From assembly GCA_035949255.1 (NCBI GenBank), contig DASZIL010000020.1, positions 1 through 64,000 of the forward strand: a stretch of DNA of 64,000 nt, read 5' to 3'. Each line of letters starts with the position of its first letter. Within the stretch, counting starts at the first letter, position 1. Source of the DNA: GAS188 sp035949255 (GTDB taxonomy: Bacteria; Pseudomonadota; Alphaproteobacteria; Rhizobiales; Beijerinckiaceae). This document shows, in pieces, positions 23,164-31,769 of the stretch. The notes under the pieces were generated by a model, which saw only the letters and a program-made list of their open reading frames with translations, had not been told where the DNA came from and made no database searches. The position numbers and the translations under genes are program-made.

Positions 23164-24258
23164 TCACGCTTCGTCGAAATCGAGGCTCACCGCCGGCGAG
23201 GTCGGGCGCGACTGGCAGGCGAGCACGAAGCCTTGCTCCATCTCCCAGGGTTCGAGCGAGTAATTGCGCATCATCTTCACCGTGCCCGAGACGAGCTTGG
23301 CGCGGCAGGTGCAGCACATCCCGCCTTTGCAGGAGAATGGGAGCTCGAGGCCCGCGCGCAACCCCGCATCGATCACGCCTTCATCGGCGGCGACCGGAAA
23401 GCTGTGCGTCACGCCGTCGAGCCTCACGGTCGCGGTTGCGATGGCATCAAGCGTTTGGCCCGGCGATCCGCCGGCGCGGGCGCGCGTCGCCCGGATCGAG
23501 GGGGGCGGTGATGTCGGCGTGAAAAGCTCGAGATGGATGCGATCTTTTGGCACGCCCAAGTTGGCAAGCGCGATTTGCGCCGCCTCCATCATGCCTTGCG
23601 GCCCACAGAGGAAGGCATGATCGATTTTCTGCCCCGGCAAGCTTGCCCGCACCAGGGCCGTGATTCTTTCGCCATCGAGCCGGCCGTGGAGCAGCGGCAA
23701 ATCCTGCGCCTCGCGCGAGAGCACGTGATGCACGGCGAGCCGGCCGAGATGCCTGTCCTTGAGATCCTCGAGAGCGTCCTTGAACATGATGTCGCGTGAG
23801 GAACGGTTGCCGTAGAGCAGAACGAAGCGGCTCTTCTTCTCGCGCGACAGGATCGATTTGATGTGCGACATCACCGGCGTGATGCCCGAGCCGCAGGCGA
23901 TGCCGACATAGGCATGCGCGGCTTGCGGATCGAGCGGGACCGTGAAGCGGCCCATCGGGGTCATCACCTCAATGGTGTCGCCGGGCTTGAGCGTCTCGTT
24001 GACATGGGTCGAGAAGAGTCCACCGTCGACCTTCTTCACCGCCACCCTGAGTTCGCCGTCGTCGAGCCCCGAGCAGATGGAGTAGGAGCGCCGCTCTTCC
24101 TCGCCTTGAAGCGCCGCGCGCAAAGTGAGGTATTGGCCAGGCTCGAAGACGTAAGCGCTGGCAAGCTCGGGTGGCACCGCGAAGGCAATCGAGACGGCGT
24201 CTTTCGTCTCGCGACGCAGATCGGCGACCGTGAGGCGGTGGAAATGCGGGGAGCTCAT
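23164..24258 (-). CDS. paaE: Phenylacetyl-CoA epoxidase reductase subunit PaaE
   Basis: 364 residues. It passes electrons from NADPH to the diiron epoxidase PaaAC. The N-terminal ferredoxin-reductase part has the FAD motif RRSYSICSG and the nucleotide region GSGITPVMSHIKSIL...LLYGNRSSRDIMF; the C-terminal plant-type 2Fe-2S domain has cysteines in CKGGMCCTCRAKL and a distal FVLACQSRP. PaaE is the NADPH-dependent flavo-iron-sulfur subunit in the five-gene set. It is 296 bp downstream of paaD, an unusually wide gap filled with hairpins, in the minus-strand run CHAD-paaC-paaD-paaE. Confidence 0.94.
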   Translation of the reverse strand: MSSPHFHRLTVADLRRETKDAVSIAFAVPPELASAYVFEPGQYLTLRAALQGEEERRSYSICSGLDDGELRVAVKKVDGGLFSTHVNETLKPGDTIEVMTPMGRFTVPLDPQAAHAYVGIACGSGITPVMSHIKSILSREKKSRFVLLYGNRSSRDIMFKDALEDLKDRHLGRLAVHHVLSREAQDLPLLHGRLDGERITALVRASLPGQKIDHAFLCGPQGMMEAAQIALANLGVPKDRIHLELFTPTSPPPSIRATRARAGGSPGQTLDAIATATVRLDGVTHSFPVAADEGVIDAGLRAGLELPFSCKGGMCCTCRAKLVSGTVKMMRNYSLEPWEMEQGFVLACQSRPTSPAVSLDFDEA

Positions 24259-24349
24259 CGCAAGCCGTCGCTTGTCACGTATCCAGCAAGGGTCAAGCGC
24301 GACCTCGCCTTCTTGCGGGCGCGAAGCTTCGGAGCCTTGCTTCGTTCGA

Positions 24350-24491
24350 CCACGCCATCATAGGCGTGGATGCGCGGCCGACACCCGCGCATGACGACTG
24401 GGGAAGACGCGCACGCGCGTTATCACGCGCTGGCGCTTGCCCCACGCGTCGTGCCCGTCCTCGGACGTGTTCCGAGGATCGGTGCGGGCAC
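24350..24491. repeat. Array of four perfect hairpins between paaD and paaE
   Basis: Stems: CCACGCC/GGCGTGG (24350-24356/24363-24369); ATGCGCGG/CCGCGCAT (24370-24377/24385-24392); GCGCGT/ACGCGC (24415-24420/24425-24430); and a two-step stem GTGCCCG..CCTCGGA/TCCGAGG..CGGGCAC (24451-24465/24471-24491). The core of the last stem is the same as one in the repeat behind rplA (18985-19005). It occupies the whole gap between two genes of one pathway. Confidence 0.8.
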
Positions 24492-24554
24492 CCACACCTT
24501 CCTTCGTTGGGCTGCCGTCAAAGGCGCAAAACTCCGCCCGGAAACATGTGCTGC

Positions 24555-25091
24555 TCAGATGCATTTGAATTGATCGAAGGGCTCGCGGCAGGCCTTGCAA
24601 CGCCACAAGGCTTTGCAGGCGGTCGAGCCGAATTCCGAGATTCGCTCGACCTCCGCGGAGCCGCAATGGGGGCAGCGCAGGGCCTCCTTGCCGAACAGGA
24701 CGCCGCGCGAGGACGAATGGGCGGGCGGCGCGATGCCGTATTTCAGCAATTTCGCGCGACCCTCATCGCTCATCCAATCCGTGGTCCACGCAGGCGAAAG
24801 CACAGTCGTGATCTTGCGGTTCGAGAACCCGGCCCTTTCGAGCGCGAGATCGGCCTCGACCGCGATCATATTCATGGCGGGACAGCCGGAATACGTAGGC
24901 GTGATCACCGCCTCGACGCTCTCGCCCTCGATCCTGACCTCGCGCAGGATGCCGAGATCGGTGATCGTAAGCACTGGGATCTCGGGATCGTGGACGTGCG
25001 CGAGCGCCGCAAGGGCGCGCACGCGCAGCGCCCGCGTCTTTCCGTCGCGCGCCGCACCCTCCTCGATCTTGTGGCTTTCACGGTCTGGCAT
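24555..25091 (-). CDS. paaD: Phenylacetyl-CoA epoxidase maturation/assembly protein PaaD
   Basis: 178 residues. The N-terminal DUF59/MIP18-like domain (AALAHVHDPEIPVLTITDLGIL, then VITPTYSGCPAMNMIAVEADLAL) is shared with iron-sulfur assembly factors. The C-terminal part adds two CxxC pairs and further cysteines (RCPHCGS, WRCKACREPFDQFKCI), a metal-binding tail. PaaD is needed for the epoxidase, probably for cluster insertion in PaaE. ATG 25091 lies 4 bp behind the paaC stop, so the genes are coupled. A longer frame upstream is only the shadow of paaC. Confidence 0.93.
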   Translation of the reverse strand: MPDRESHKIEEGAARDGKTRALRVRALAALAHVHDPEIPVLTITDLGILREVRIEGESVEAVITPTYSGCPAMNMIAVEADLALERAGFSNRKITTVLSPAWTTDWMSDEGRAKLLKYGIAPPAHSSSRGVLFGKEALRCPHCGSAEVERISEFGSTACKALWRCKACREPFDQFKCI

Positions 25092-25095
25092 CGTC

Positions 25096-25851
25096 CTACC
25101 ATGTCGCGCCGGGATAGGTTCTTTGCAAGTATTGAAGCTCGGCCAGCACATGGCCGAGATGCTCGGAGTGCCTTCCATGCCGGCCGCCCGTCTGCATCCA
25201 ACCGTCGCGCGGGCGCGCCAGGGTGGCCTCGCCGAGAACCCGGTCGATCGTCGCATCGAATCTGCCCTTGAGCGTTGCCGGGTCGACGGCAACGCCCGAA
25301 GCGATGAGGCCGCGCTCGACCTCATCCGTCTCGAAGAGCTCGCCCGTATAGGGCCATTCTTCGGCGAGCGCTTCCTCCATGCGGCGATGGCTCTCGGCCG
25401 TGCCGTCTCCGAGACGCACCGTCCATTCCCCGCAATGGCGCAAATGATAGGCAATTTCCTTGACGGCCTTCGCCGCGATGGCGGAAAGCGTCGCATCGGT
25501 CGAGCCCGCCATGGTTTCCCAGAAAGGGTGCATGAAGGCCGAGAGGAGAAATTGACGCAGGATCGTCATGGCGAAATCGCCATTCGGCCGCTCGACCATC
25601 AGAAGGTTGCGATAAGCGGTGACATCGCGCAGATAAGCGAAAGCGTCCTCGCCCTGCCCCTTGCCTTCGATTTCGCCCGCATAGGCGTAAAGAGCGCGAG
25701 CCTGGCCGATGAGATCGAGCGCGAGATTGGCGAGCGCCAGCTCCTCTTCGAGCACCGGCGCATGCCCGCACCATTCGGAAAGGCGATGCCCGTTGATGAG
25801 CGCCGTGTCGGCAAGCCGGAGCGTGTAAAGAAGGAGGGGGTCTTCGCTCAT
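25096..25851 (-). CDS. paaC: Phenylacetyl-CoA epoxidase structural subunit PaaC
   Basis: 251 residues. PaaC has the ferritin-like fold of the catalytic subunit but lacks its iron ligands; it pairs with PaaA to form the epoxidase core. Typical parts are YTLRLADTALINGHRLSEWCGHAPVLEEELALAN at the start, AYRNLLMVERPNGDFA, KEIAYHLRHCGEW and the end HSEHLGHVLAELQYLQRTYPGATW. It lies 17 bp behind a CHAD gene and 4 bp before paaD. Its partner genes paaA and paaB are not here but at 57.1-58.5 kb on the other strand. Confidence 0.94.
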   Translation of the reverse strand: MSEDPLLLYTLRLADTALINGHRLSEWCGHAPVLEEELALANLALDLIGQARALYAYAGEIEGKGQGEDAFAYLRDVTAYRNLLMVERPNGDFAMTILRQFLLSAFMHPFWETMAGSTDATLSAIAAKAVKEIAYHLRHCGEWTVRLGDGTAESHRRMEEALAEEWPYTGELFETDEVERGLIASGVAVDPATLKGRFDATIDRVLGEATLARPRDGWMQTGGRHGRHSEHLGHVLAELQYLQRTYPGATW

Positions 25852-25868
25852 GCGGGGAGGGCCTTCGA

Positions 25869-26801
25869 TCAGCCGGTGCGCTTTTGCGGCTCGAGCAGCG
25901 CATCCTCGTCGCTCGCGCCTTGCGCCGCTTCGGTGACGCCAACCTTCCCGACCTCACGCGCGAGCCATTTCTCGAATCGGCGCGGCTTGCCGGCAAACAA
26001 GACCGCGGTCGCTTTGACGGACTTGCGCGCCAATTGCTGATAGCGCTTGTCGAGCACCTCCTCCAGCCGGATCAGGTCGCCGGCCGAGATGTCGGCGCGC
26101 GTGCGCACGAAATCGCGCAACACCTCGAGATCATGGCAAAGGCCGAGACGGTCGCGCAGGCGCTTCAATTCGGCGTGGCGCGCGGCGACCTTGCCTTTCG
26201 CGCCGAGCGCGAAAAAGGCGAGATGGTTCTGATGATCGACGCAGGCCTTGCGCAAGAGGTGGAGCGCCGCCTCCTTGCCTCCTTCCAGCGCGATCGCTTG
26301 GCGACGCGCCCGGCGATAGGTCTTCACCGCGCCCTTGTGCAGGTCGCGGCCCTCGCCTTTGATCGGCAAAGCCCGCCAAATGGCGCCAAACCGCGCCATA
26401 CGGTCCCGGTCCCGGCGGCGCGAGCGCCGGTCGAGGCTCGCCGAGGCGGCGCGGTGATGGGCGGAGAGAACCGGATTGATGCGAGAAGCCGCCTCGCCGA
26501 GCTCGCCCGAAAGCGATTGCAAGGTCTTGAGCATGACGGTCGCATCGCGGCTATGGCCGAGGCGCCGGCGCAATTCGCCGGTGACCTCGCGCGTGTCGTC
26601 GGCGAGATCGGTGAGCGCGGCGGGCGCGAGGCGCAAGAGCGAACGCAGACGCTTGAGCTCGCGGCGCGACTTATGCACGACCGGCTCCGTCAGCCGTCCC
26701 CCTTGCAGGACGCTGGTCAGCCCGCCGAGAACGCGCAAGATCTCCGCCGCCCAGACGGCGAGCCACGGATCGCCCGGCCTTTGTCCCGTCGCATCGAGCA
26801 T
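25869..26801 (-). CDS. CHAD domain protein
   Basis: 310 residues, all alpha-helical and very basic, with the two conserved CHAD blocks: VHKSRRELKRLRSLLRL (about 42-58) and a second histidine block near LHLLRKACVDHQNHLAFFAL (about 180-200). CHAD domains bind inorganic polyphosphate through these histidines and lysines. There is no CYTH domain, which often accompanies it. The stop is 17 bp before paaC on the same strand, so it is probably the first gene of that transcript; a link between polyphosphate and phenylacetate breakdown is not known and may be accidental. Confidence 0.85.
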   Translation of the reverse strand: MLDATGQRPGDPWLAVWAAEILRVLGGLTSVLQGGRLTEPVVHKSRRELKRLRSLLRLAPAALTDLADDTREVTGELRRRLGHSRDATVMLKTLQSLSGELGEAASRINPVLSAHHRAASASLDRRSRRRDRDRMARFGAIWRALPIKGEGRDLHKGAVKTYRRARRQAIALEGGKEAALHLLRKACVDHQNHLAFFALGAKGKVAARHAELKRLRDRLGLCHDLEVLRDFVRTRADISAGDLIRLEEVLDKRYQQLARKSVKATAVLFAGKPRRFEKWLAREVGKVGVTEAAQGASDEDALLEPQKRTG

Positions 26802-26858
26802 GGGGCCAAGCTTAGCCGAATGCGCGCCGGCGCGCGAGATGGGAAAGGCTCAAAGCGC

Positions 26859-26887
26859 TTGACCCGGAACCTCACGCGGCGAATAAG
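26859..26887 (+). promoter_or_regulatory. Candidate promoter for gatB
   Basis: TTGACC (26859-26864), 17 bp, AATAAG (26882-26887), ending about 25 bp before the gatB ATG. The -10 is only a partial match. Confidence 0.35.
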
Positions 26888-26911
26888 CAAAGGTGAACGG
26901 CGCGGGACCCC

Positions 26912-28396
26912 ATGAACTCACCTCTCGACCATAAAAAGCTGCTGAAAGGCGCGACCGGCGATTGGGAAATCGTCATCGGCATGGAGATTCACGCCCAGGT
27001 GACGAGCCAAGCGAAGCTTTTCTCCGGCGCCTCGATGGCTTTCGGGGGCGAGCCCAACTCGCACGTTTCCTTCATCGACGCGGCAATGCCCGGCATGCTG
27101 CCAGTGCTCAATGAGGAATGCGTCCGCCAGGCGATCCGCACGGGGCTTGGCCTCAAGGCGAAGATCAATCATCGCAGCGTCTTCGATCGGAAGAATTATT
27201 TCTATCCCGACCTGCCGCAAGGCTACCAGATCAGCCAGTACAAATCGCCGATCGTGGGGGAGGGCGAGGTGATCGTCGACACGGCGGACGGCGGGCGCAT
27301 CTGCGTCGGCATCGAGCGGCTGCATCTCGAGCAGGACGCGGGCAAATCGCTGCACGACCAGCACGCGACCATGAGCTTTGTCGATCTCAACCGCTCGGGT
27401 GTCGCTCTCATGGAGATCGTCTCGAAGCCCGATCTGCGCTCGGCCGAGGAGGCGCGCGCCTATGTGACGAAGCTGCGCACCATCTTGCGCTACCTCGGCA
27501 CCTGCGACGGCGACATGGAGAAGGGCAATTTGCGAGCCGACGTGAATGTGTCGGTCCGCCGCCCGGGCGAGCCCCTCGGCACCCGCTGCGAGATCAAGAA
27601 CGTCAATTCCATCCGTTTCATCGGCCAGGCCATCGAGGCCGAGGCGCGCCGGCAGATCGGCATCATCGAGGACGGCGGGTCGATCGAGCAGGAGACGCGC
27701 CTTTTCGATCCCGCGAAGGGCGAGACGCGCGCCATGCGCACGAAGGAAGAGGCGCATGACTATCGCTACTTCCCGGATCCGGACCTTCTGCCGCTCGAGT
27801 TCGACCAGGCCTATGTGGATGAGCTCGCGGCTCATTTGCCCGAGCTTCCGGATGCGAAGCGAGCCCGCTTCATGAGCGAATATGGGCTCTCCCCCTATGA
27901 CGCCTCGGTGCTCGTCGCGGAGCGGGCGAACGCCGATTATTTCGAGGCTGTCGCCAAAGGGAATGACGGCAAGAGCCGTGACGGCAAGGCTGCCGCGAAT
28001 TGGGTGATCAACGAGTTGTTCGGCCGCCTCAACAAGGAGGGCAAGGACATCGAGGCCGCACCGGTCTCGGCCGCGCAGCTCGGCGCCCTCGTCGATCTCA
28101 TCGGGGAAGGCGCGATCTCGGGGAAAATCGCCAAGGAGCTGTTCGAGATCCTGTGGAACGAGGGGGGCGATCCGCGTGAGCTCGTCGAGACCCGCGGCCT
28201 GAGGCAGGTGACGGACATGGGCGCCATCGAGGCGGCGATCGACGCCATCATCGCGGCCAATCAGGACAAGGTGGAACAGGCGAAGGCCAAGCCGACCTTG
28301 ATCGGCTGGTTTGTCGGCCAGGTGATGAAATCGACGGGCGGCAAGGCCAATCCCCAGGCCGTGAACGAGCTCTTGCGCCAAAAGCTCGGCATTTGA
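26912..28396 (+). CDS. gatB: Asp-tRNA(Asn)/Glu-tRNA(Gln) amidotransferase subunit B
   Basis: 494 residues. Part of GatCAB, which converts Glu-tRNA(Gln) and Asp-tRNA(Asn) to the amide forms in bacteria lacking the matching synthetases. Marks are EIHAQVTSQAKLFSGAS, FDRKNYFYPDLPQGYQISQYKSPI, LNRSGVALMEIVSKPDLRS and EAHDYRYFPDPDLLPLEF; the C-terminal YqeY-like tail ends in GKANPQAVNELLRQKLGI. It stands alone, with gatC and gatA elsewhere. The start codon at 26912 fits the family; it is divergent from the CHAD gene. Confidence 0.96.
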   Translation: MNSPLDHKKLLKGATGDWEIVIGMEIHAQVTSQAKLFSGASMAFGGEPNSHVSFIDAAMPGMLPVLNEECVRQAIRTGLGLKAKINHRSVFDRKNYFYPDLPQGYQISQYKSPIVGEGEVIVDTADGGRICVGIERLHLEQDAGKSLHDQHATMSFVDLNRSGVALMEIVSKPDLRSAEEARAYVTKLRTILRYLGTCDGDMEKGNLRADVNVSVRRPGEPLGTRCEIKNVNSIRFIGQAIEAEARRQIGIIEDGGSIEQETRLFDPAKGETRAMRTKEEAHDYRYFPDPDLLPLEFDQAYVDELAAHLPELPDAKRARFMSEYGLSPYDASVLVAERANADYFEAVAKGNDGKSRDGKAAANWVINELFGRLNKEGKDIEAAPVSAAQLGALVDLIGEGAISGKIAKELFEILWNEGGDPRELVETRGLRQVTDMGAIEAAIDAIIAANQDKVEQAKAKPTLIGWFVGQVMKSTGGKANPQAVNELLRQKLGI

Positions 28397-28649
28397 GCTG
28401 AAATTCCAGGGCCTGATCCTCCTAAACGCGCTTTCACGCGCTCCGGGCTATATTCGGAGGGCGAACCTGACCATCCGGCCACGGGAACTTTCGACGGCTT
28501 GTTCGAATAAGGAAAGGCTCTCGTGGCGTTTTCAGATTTCAGCCTGGGTTCACAATCCAGCCCCATAAATATCGGCTTTCACTTCCCTTGTCGCATGCCG
28601 TCGCTCCCGCTATGCGACAGCCCGACACGCGTTTTCAGCGAGGTTCGCG

Positions 28650-29486
28650 ATGACACGAATGCGGTCACATTCCCCGGTGGTGGCGCTGGCGTTCGCTTGC
28701 ATCTTGGCAGCAATTCCGGCTTCGGCGGCGCCTTGCCCGGGCTCTGGAAGCTTCGACAACTGGCTTTCCGCCTTCAAACAGGAGGCCGCCTCCTCCGGCG
28801 TCGGGCCTCGCGGCCTTGCGGCGTTGAACGGCGTCGCGCCCGATCCCGCCGTCGTCTCGAGGGATCGCGGCCAAGGCGTCTTCCACCAAAGCTTCGAGCA
28901 GTTCTCCTCGCGCATGGTGAACAGCTACCGGTTGTCGCGCGGCGCGAGCCTCATCCGGCAATATGCGGATACTTTCAATCGCATCGAACGGCAATTTGGG
29001 GTTCCGGCCCCGGTCCTCGTCGCCATTTGGGGGCTGGAGACGGATTTCGGTGCGGGAAACGGCAATTTTCCGACGATCCGTTCGCTCGCGACACTCGCCT
29101 ATGACTGCCGCCGCGCGGATATGTTCCGCGCCGAGCTGATCGATGCGCTGAAGCTCGTCGATCGCGGCGATTTGAGCCCCGGTGAGATGCGCGGCGCTTG
29201 GGCTGGCGAGATCGGCCAGACCCAATTCATGCCCTCCTCCTACATCAAATTCGCCGTCGATTATGGCGGTGGGAGGAACCTCATCCGCAGCGTTCCGGAC
29301 GTGCTCGCCTCGACGGCGAATTACTTGAAGAGCTATGGCTGGCAGCGTGGACAGCCTTGGGGACCCGGAACCGCGAATTTCGGCGTCATCAAGGAGTGGA
29401 ACAAGGCTGATGTGTATGCGCGCACGATCGCCTATTTCGCCGATCGCCTCGCGGCCATGACCGGCCAGGGCAGGGCGGAGAATTGA
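28650..29486 (+). CDS. Lytic murein transglycosylase, MltB type
   Basis: 278 residues. It cleaves the glycan strands of peptidoglycan to 1,6-anhydro products in the periplasm. A signal peptide (VVALAFACILAAIPASA) is followed by the SLT_2 domain: catalytic glutamate in WGLETDFGAGNG, then GEIGQTQFMPSSYIKFAVD and RSVPDVLASTANYLKSYGW. It lacks the C-terminal peptidoglycan-binding domain of longer members. The ATG at 28650 gives a clean signal sequence. The 253 bp before it include an inverted repeat, TGTCGCAT...ATGCGACA, in the probable leader. Confidence 0.92.
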   Translation: MTRMRSHSPVVALAFACILAAIPASAAPCPGSGSFDNWLSAFKQEAASSGVGPRGLAALNGVAPDPAVVSRDRGQGVFHQSFEQFSSRMVNSYRLSRGASLIRQYADTFNRIERQFGVPAPVLVAIWGLETDFGAGNGNFPTIRSLATLAYDCRRADMFRAELIDALKLVDRGDLSPGEMRGAWAGEIGQTQFMPSSYIKFAVDYGGGRNLIRSVPDVLASTANYLKSYGWQRGQPWGPGTANFGVIKEWNKADVYARTIAYFADRLAAMTGQGRAEN

Positions 29487-29574
29487 GCCCCTCGCGCCCG
29501 CTGCCTTCGTGGAGATAAGGTAGCTCCCGCCTGCTGCAAAGCGGTTCTCGTTTTGCTGATCCCACGCCAGTCCC

Positions 29575-30618
29575 GTGAAGCCATACGCCGCAAGCTCCGC
29601 CGAGACGTCATCGCGAAAGCCAGCCCCTGGGGACGTTAATGTCCTCATCAGGCCGGCGCGGCGCGAGGATCTCACTTCCGTCCGCGACCTCCTCGTCGAG
29701 ACTTGGCACGAGACTTATGATGCGATCTACGGCGTCGAGCGCGTGACCGAGATCACGAATGAATGGCACGCGCTCGAGCGTCTGGCGCGCGAACTTGAGT
29801 GTGAGGCTCACGCCTTCCTCGTGGCCGAGGCCGCTGACGGGAACCTCCTCGGCACGGCGTCGGCGACGCTCGGCGAGAACGGTCTCGTGACGCTCGGTCG
29901 CCTTTACGTGCGCCCGTCACGCCAAGGCCGAGGCCTCGGCACGGCGATGCTTCGCGTTTGCGAGGCCTGGTTCGCGCAAGGACGGCTCATGCGCCTCGAG
30001 GTCGAGACGAAAAACGCAAAGGCGAGGCGCTTCTATGCGAAACAAGGCTTTTCCGAATTGCCCACCCTTTCGCAAAGCGCGGAAGATCAAAACATCTTTT
30101 GCGAGAAGCCGATCGGTCCGCGCCGTGGCGCCTCACCTTTCGCGCTGACCATCCGCCCGGTGCGCGACGAGGACGCGCAAGAGCTCCTCGGCTTGATCGC
30201 GCTTTGCTTTGCCGAATATCCCGGCTGCCTCGTCGACCCGCATGACGATCTCGCCGATCTCGTGAAACCCGCCACGAGCTCGGCTGAACAAGGCCGGCGC
30301 TTCTGGGTCGTCGAGGATGGCGCGCGGCGCATCGGAGCTTGCGTGAGCCTCGATAACCCGCGGGCCGAGACGGCCGAGCTGCACCGCGTCTACGTCCGCC
30401 GCGACATGCGCCGGCGCGGCCTTGCGGGAAAGCTCGTCGCGCTCGCCGAGAGCGAAGCGCGTGCGCAAGGCGCAAGGCGCCTGTTCTTCTGGTCCGACAC
30501 GCGTTTTCTCGGCGCGCATCGTTTCTACGAGCAGCTCTCCTACCGTCGCACCGGCGAGGAGCGCGACCTCGGCGATGTCTCGCATTCGCGCGAATATCGC
30601 TTCGAGAAGCTACTCTGA
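29575..30618 (+). CDS. Tandem (double) GNAT acetyltransferase
   Basis: 347 residues containing two GNAT domains. The first (about 22-178) has LGRLYVRPSRQGRGLGTAMLRVCEAWF and NAKARRFYAKQGFSE; the second (about 190-347) has LHRVYVRRDMRRRGLAGKLVALAESEA and FLGAHRFYEQLSYRRTG. Both acetyl-CoA loops look intact, so both may be active. Two-domain GNATs include mycothiol synthase and aminoglycoside enzymes, but no specific similarity is seen. The start is uncertain: GTG at 29575 is the first codon giving a complete domain 1. It is convergent with a membrane protein gene 6 bp away. Confidence 0.8.
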   Translation: MKPYAASSAETSSRKPAPGDVNVLIRPARREDLTSVRDLLVETWHETYDAIYGVERVTEITNEWHALERLARELECEAHAFLVAEAADGNLLGTASATLGENGLVTLGRLYVRPSRQGRGLGTAMLRVCEAWFAQGRLMRLEVETKNAKARRFYAKQGFSELPTLSQSAEDQNIFCEKPIGPRRGASPFALTIRPVRDEDAQELLGLIALCFAEYPGCLVDPHDDLADLVKPATSSAEQGRRFWVVEDGARRIGACVSLDNPRAETAELHRVYVRRDMRRRGLAGKLVALAESEARAQGARRLFFWSDTRFLGAHRFYEQLSYRRTGEERDLGDVSHSREYRFEKLL

Positions 30619-30624
30619 CCGGAT

Positions 30625-31389
30625 TTAAACCGCTCGCCGCATGAGCTTGAAGGAGATGCCTTGGATCAGCATGGCCGCGAGGCCAGCGGCGAGGAAGGCG
30701 ATCGGCACGCTCGCGCGCGACAACAAGAGGCTGAGAACGGCAAAGAAGGCCGCAAAGCCGTAAAGCCCCATGAGCAAGCCGCGCAGCACCTGGCGCGCGG
30801 CGGCGGCGCCTTGCACCTGATGCGCGAAAACGGTGAGCACGGTCGCGAAGATGGGGAAGGTGGCGAGGAGCCCGCTGAGGCGCGGGCCGAGCGTCGAGGC
30901 ACCTGCCGTGACCGCGACCACGAGTGTCGTCGCGACCGCCATCCGCGCCGGAAGGTCCCAGATCGGCAAGATGGCGACGACCCGGCGGATCGGCTGTGGC
31001 GGCATGGCACGAAGTGCGAGCGTCAAGGCCGCGAGCGCGATGAGAAATAGCGCAAGGTGCGGCAGAGCGAGCGCTTGCAAGCTGGTGGCGGCAATTGCGT
31101 AGGCGCCCGTTCCGGCGCAGAAGGCGATGGGCCAGCCGGCGCGCGCGGCCGTCAGGAAGTAACCAAGGCCGAAACAGGCCTGCGCGGCCGTGCCCGCGAG
31201 CGAACCTGCCGCTGCCTGCTGGGCGAAGCCCGGTCCCTGGTCGAGCGTGAGGAAGAAGGCCACCGGGCCGGAGGTCAGAGGCAAGCCGACGAGCCAGCCG
31301 CCGATTGCCTCTCCCCAGCGGCGCCCGGCAAGGCTCGCCGCGAGGATCAGAAGGGGTGTCAGCGACAGCTTGAGCGCCAGGGTGCTCAT
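30625..31389 (-). CDS. Multi-spanning membrane protein of unknown function
   Basis: 254 residues and roughly eight hydrophobic segments, with few charged loops. A conserved-looking GGWLVGLPLTSGPVAFFLTLDQGPGFA near residues 32-58 and a second similar TLGPRLSGLLATFPIFATVLTVFAH near 165-190 suggest an internal duplication of a four-helix unit. I do not recognise a named family. ATG at 31389 (MSTLALKLSLTPLL) is preferred; the frame before it is arginine-rich and not membrane-like. It is convergent with the double GNAT gene and divergent from rpsD. Confidence 0.75.
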   Translation of the reverse strand: MSTLALKLSLTPLLILAASLAGRRWGEAIGGWLVGLPLTSGPVAFFLTLDQGPGFAQQAAAGSLAGTAAQACFGLGYFLTAARAGWPIAFCAGTGAYAIAATSLQALALPHLALFLIALAALTLALRAMPPQPIRRVVAILPIWDLPARMAVATTLVVAVTAGASTLGPRLSGLLATFPIFATVLTVFAHQVQGAAAARQVLRGLLMGLYGFAAFFAVLSLLLSRASVPIAFLAAGLAAMLIQGISFKLMRRAV

Positions 31390-31495
31390 CGTCCGCCCTT
31401 GCCAGCCGCGCTTTGACCGGTGGGTGCGAAGAGGTCTTGCGCCGCACGCCACGCACCCCGTTGCGTCGAGGCGCCGATTGGAGCCTCCGAGAATT

Positions 31496-31524
31496 TTGAC
31501 ATCGCGCGAATTCCGTCATAGATG
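31496..31524 (+). promoter_or_regulatory. Promoter upstream of rpsD
   Basis: TTGACA (31496-31501), 17 bp, TAGATG (31519-31524). The -35 is a perfect consensus. The predicted start is near 31531, about 240 nt before rpsD and directly in front of a terminator-like hairpin. Confidence 0.65.
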
Positions 31525-31532
31525 GATCGCGT

Positions 31533-31562
31533 CGCGCGGGCCTTTCGGCCCGCGCGGCTTTT
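31533..31562 (+). terminator. Terminator-like hairpin in the rpsD leader
   Basis: A perfect 10-bp GC stem (CGCGCGGGCC 31533-31542 with GGCCCGCGCG 31547-31556, loop TTTC) followed by GCTTTT. Its position only a few nucleotides after the predicted transcription start is odd for a terminator; it may be an attenuator, a stabilising 5' hairpin or the end of an unseen transcript. Confidence 0.6.
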
Positions 31563-31769
31563 CGAGCACCCGCGATCAGGTGAGCCTCGCTGCGAGCTTG
31601 GTCTGTCGTCCCGGGAAGCGCAAGCCGGTCGTGCGAGCGTGGCAACGGGAAGAGGAGGGCGCGATCCGTCGCGGGTTCCGTGCGCGGCCGTTCCTTCGAG
31701 CGGTGCGGGTCGGTGCCCGCATCGAACCGTCTCAAGCCGAAGCATCGGCCCGGCCGAACAGGATACGCG

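Larger units (their letters stand above)
31390..31769. other. Intergenic and leader region upstream of rpsD
   Basis: 380 bp without a gene, between two divergent genes. It contains a sigma70-like promoter at 31496-31524 and, at about +2 of its predicted transcript, a very strong hairpin with a T-run (31533-31562). The remainder up to the rpsD start shows no second clear promoter. Confidence 0.55.

Noticed and set aside
28523..29104. Open frame starting with GTG behind AAGGAAAGG before the transglycosylase gene
   Set aside because: The ribosome-binding-like signal is good, but after 40 codons the frame runs through the transglycosylase gene in another frame and its product is arginine-rich like other shadow frames.
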